Shown one piece after another: positions 39,206 to 39,292 of a stretch of DNA of 39,292 nucleotides (positions are counted from its first letter, which is position 1; each line of letters starts with the position of its first letter). Made by a program: the position numbers and the translations under genes. This stretch comes from JBFEUI01 sp041547565 (GTDB lineage: Bacteria > Pseudomonadota > Gammaproteobacteria > Thiohalomonadales > Thiohalomonadaceae): positions 1-39,292 of the forward strand of contig JBFEUI010000015.1 of the NCBI GenBank assembly GCA_041547565.1. Reading direction: 5' to 3'. A model generated the notes under the pieces. That model was not told the DNA's origin and did no database searches. It saw nothing but the letters and a program-made list of their open reading frames with translations.

Positions 39206-39292
39206 ATGGATATAACGCGATTGCGACCGAGGTCCTTCGACTGATACATCGCACGGTCGGCGCGATGGAGGGTAGCGGCGATATCCTCATCA
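39202..39292 (-). CDS. diguanylate cyclase, C-terminal end only
   Basis: The minus strand in the frame ending at 39202 reads ADRAMYQSKDLGRNRV before its stop, the conserved C-terminal helix of GGDEF domains (A-D-x-A-M/L-Y-x-A/S-K-x-x-G-R-N). The gene continues beyond the right edge of the window, so only about 29 codons are seen and the sensor part is unknown. Confidence 0.85.
   Translation of the reverse strand, partial: DEDIAATLHRADRAMYQSKDLGRNRVISI

Noticed and set aside
38988..39290. 100-codon minus-strand open frame at the right edge
   Set aside because: It conflicts with the GGDEF C-terminus in another frame and with the 39017 gene that has a strong ribosome-binding site.
1..39292. 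tRNA genes, CRISPR arrays, insertion sequences, phage genes
   Set aside because: Looked for on both strands; no cloverleaf, spaced direct repeats, transposase or integrase coding was seen.

Overview
The window looks like ordinary chromosomal DNA of a moderately GC-rich, free-living, motile gammaproteobacterium. Pointers are RdgC, a 7Fe ferredoxin of the FdxA type, RlmA, E. coli-like FbaB aldolase, a YqiA-like esterase, a DUF3579 protein, a Crp/Fnr regulator with the FNR cysteine set, a chemoreceptor and three GGDEF proteins. An orphan NosD, a DsrE-like periplasmic protein, a C_GCAxxG_C_C redox protein and FNR-type promoter sites fit a facultative, possibly denitrifying or sulfur-metabolising lifestyle, but genus cannot be fixed from sequence alone. 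I see no tRNA, rRNA, IS element, prophage or CRISPR array. Genes are dense, and most have their own Shine-Dalgarno sequence.

Layout. 1-7449: a secreted unknown protein, a Sel1 protein, a phosphofructokinase, a CZB-type chemoreceptor behind an FNR-like box, a membrane diguanylate cyclase, a small soluble domain protein and a DUF3579 protein. 7446-13210: orphan NosD, a DUF2189 membrane protein, an unknown, an FMN reductase, a TPMT-family methyltransferase, RdgC and a possible HEPN-like protein. 13268-16771: a redox and stress stretch (FdxA, C_GCAxxG_C_C, DsrE-like) followed by HDOD, secreted and lipoprotein genes. 16881-20164: a PQQ-type sugar dehydrogenase, several small membrane proteins including a NERD-like one, and a broken zinc-ribbon frame. 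20174-27573: a zinc-ribbon protein, FbaB, GNAT, EF-hand, YceI plus cytochrome b561 plus pirin, divergent LysR, phosphoesterase and RlmA. 27740-31691: two small acidic proteins, one with an acyl-carrier-like fold signature but no phosphopantetheine serine, a Cys-rich protein, a P-loop ATPase paired with a MetA-family acyltransferase, and a YqiA-like esterase. 31772-39292: a receiver-CheC-like protein coupled to a PAS-GGDEF cyclase, a DUF898/YjgN membrane protein coupled to an M48 protease, a DsbA-like oxidoreductase with a Cys-rich membrane partner, FNR, a membrane bacteriohemerythrin, and the end of a further GGDEF protein.

How it works together. The clearest theme is oxygen sensing. FNR-type dyads of the form TTGAC-N4-ATCAA lie before the fnr/dsbA-like divergent pair, before the bacteriohemerythrin and, 35 kb away, before the chemoreceptor; a weaker one lies before the acyl-carrier-like gene. 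A second theme is c-di-GMP and chemotaxis-like signalling (three GGDEF proteins, HDOD, receiver-CheC). The most unusual items are the serine-less carrier-like protein, the MetA-family enzyme with a non-canonical donor-specificity motif and a dedicated P-loop partner, a small domain shared between a stand-alone protein and the N-terminus of the YjgN-type protein, and a near-identical leader motif before two unrelated genes. No complete novel defence or mobile system was found.
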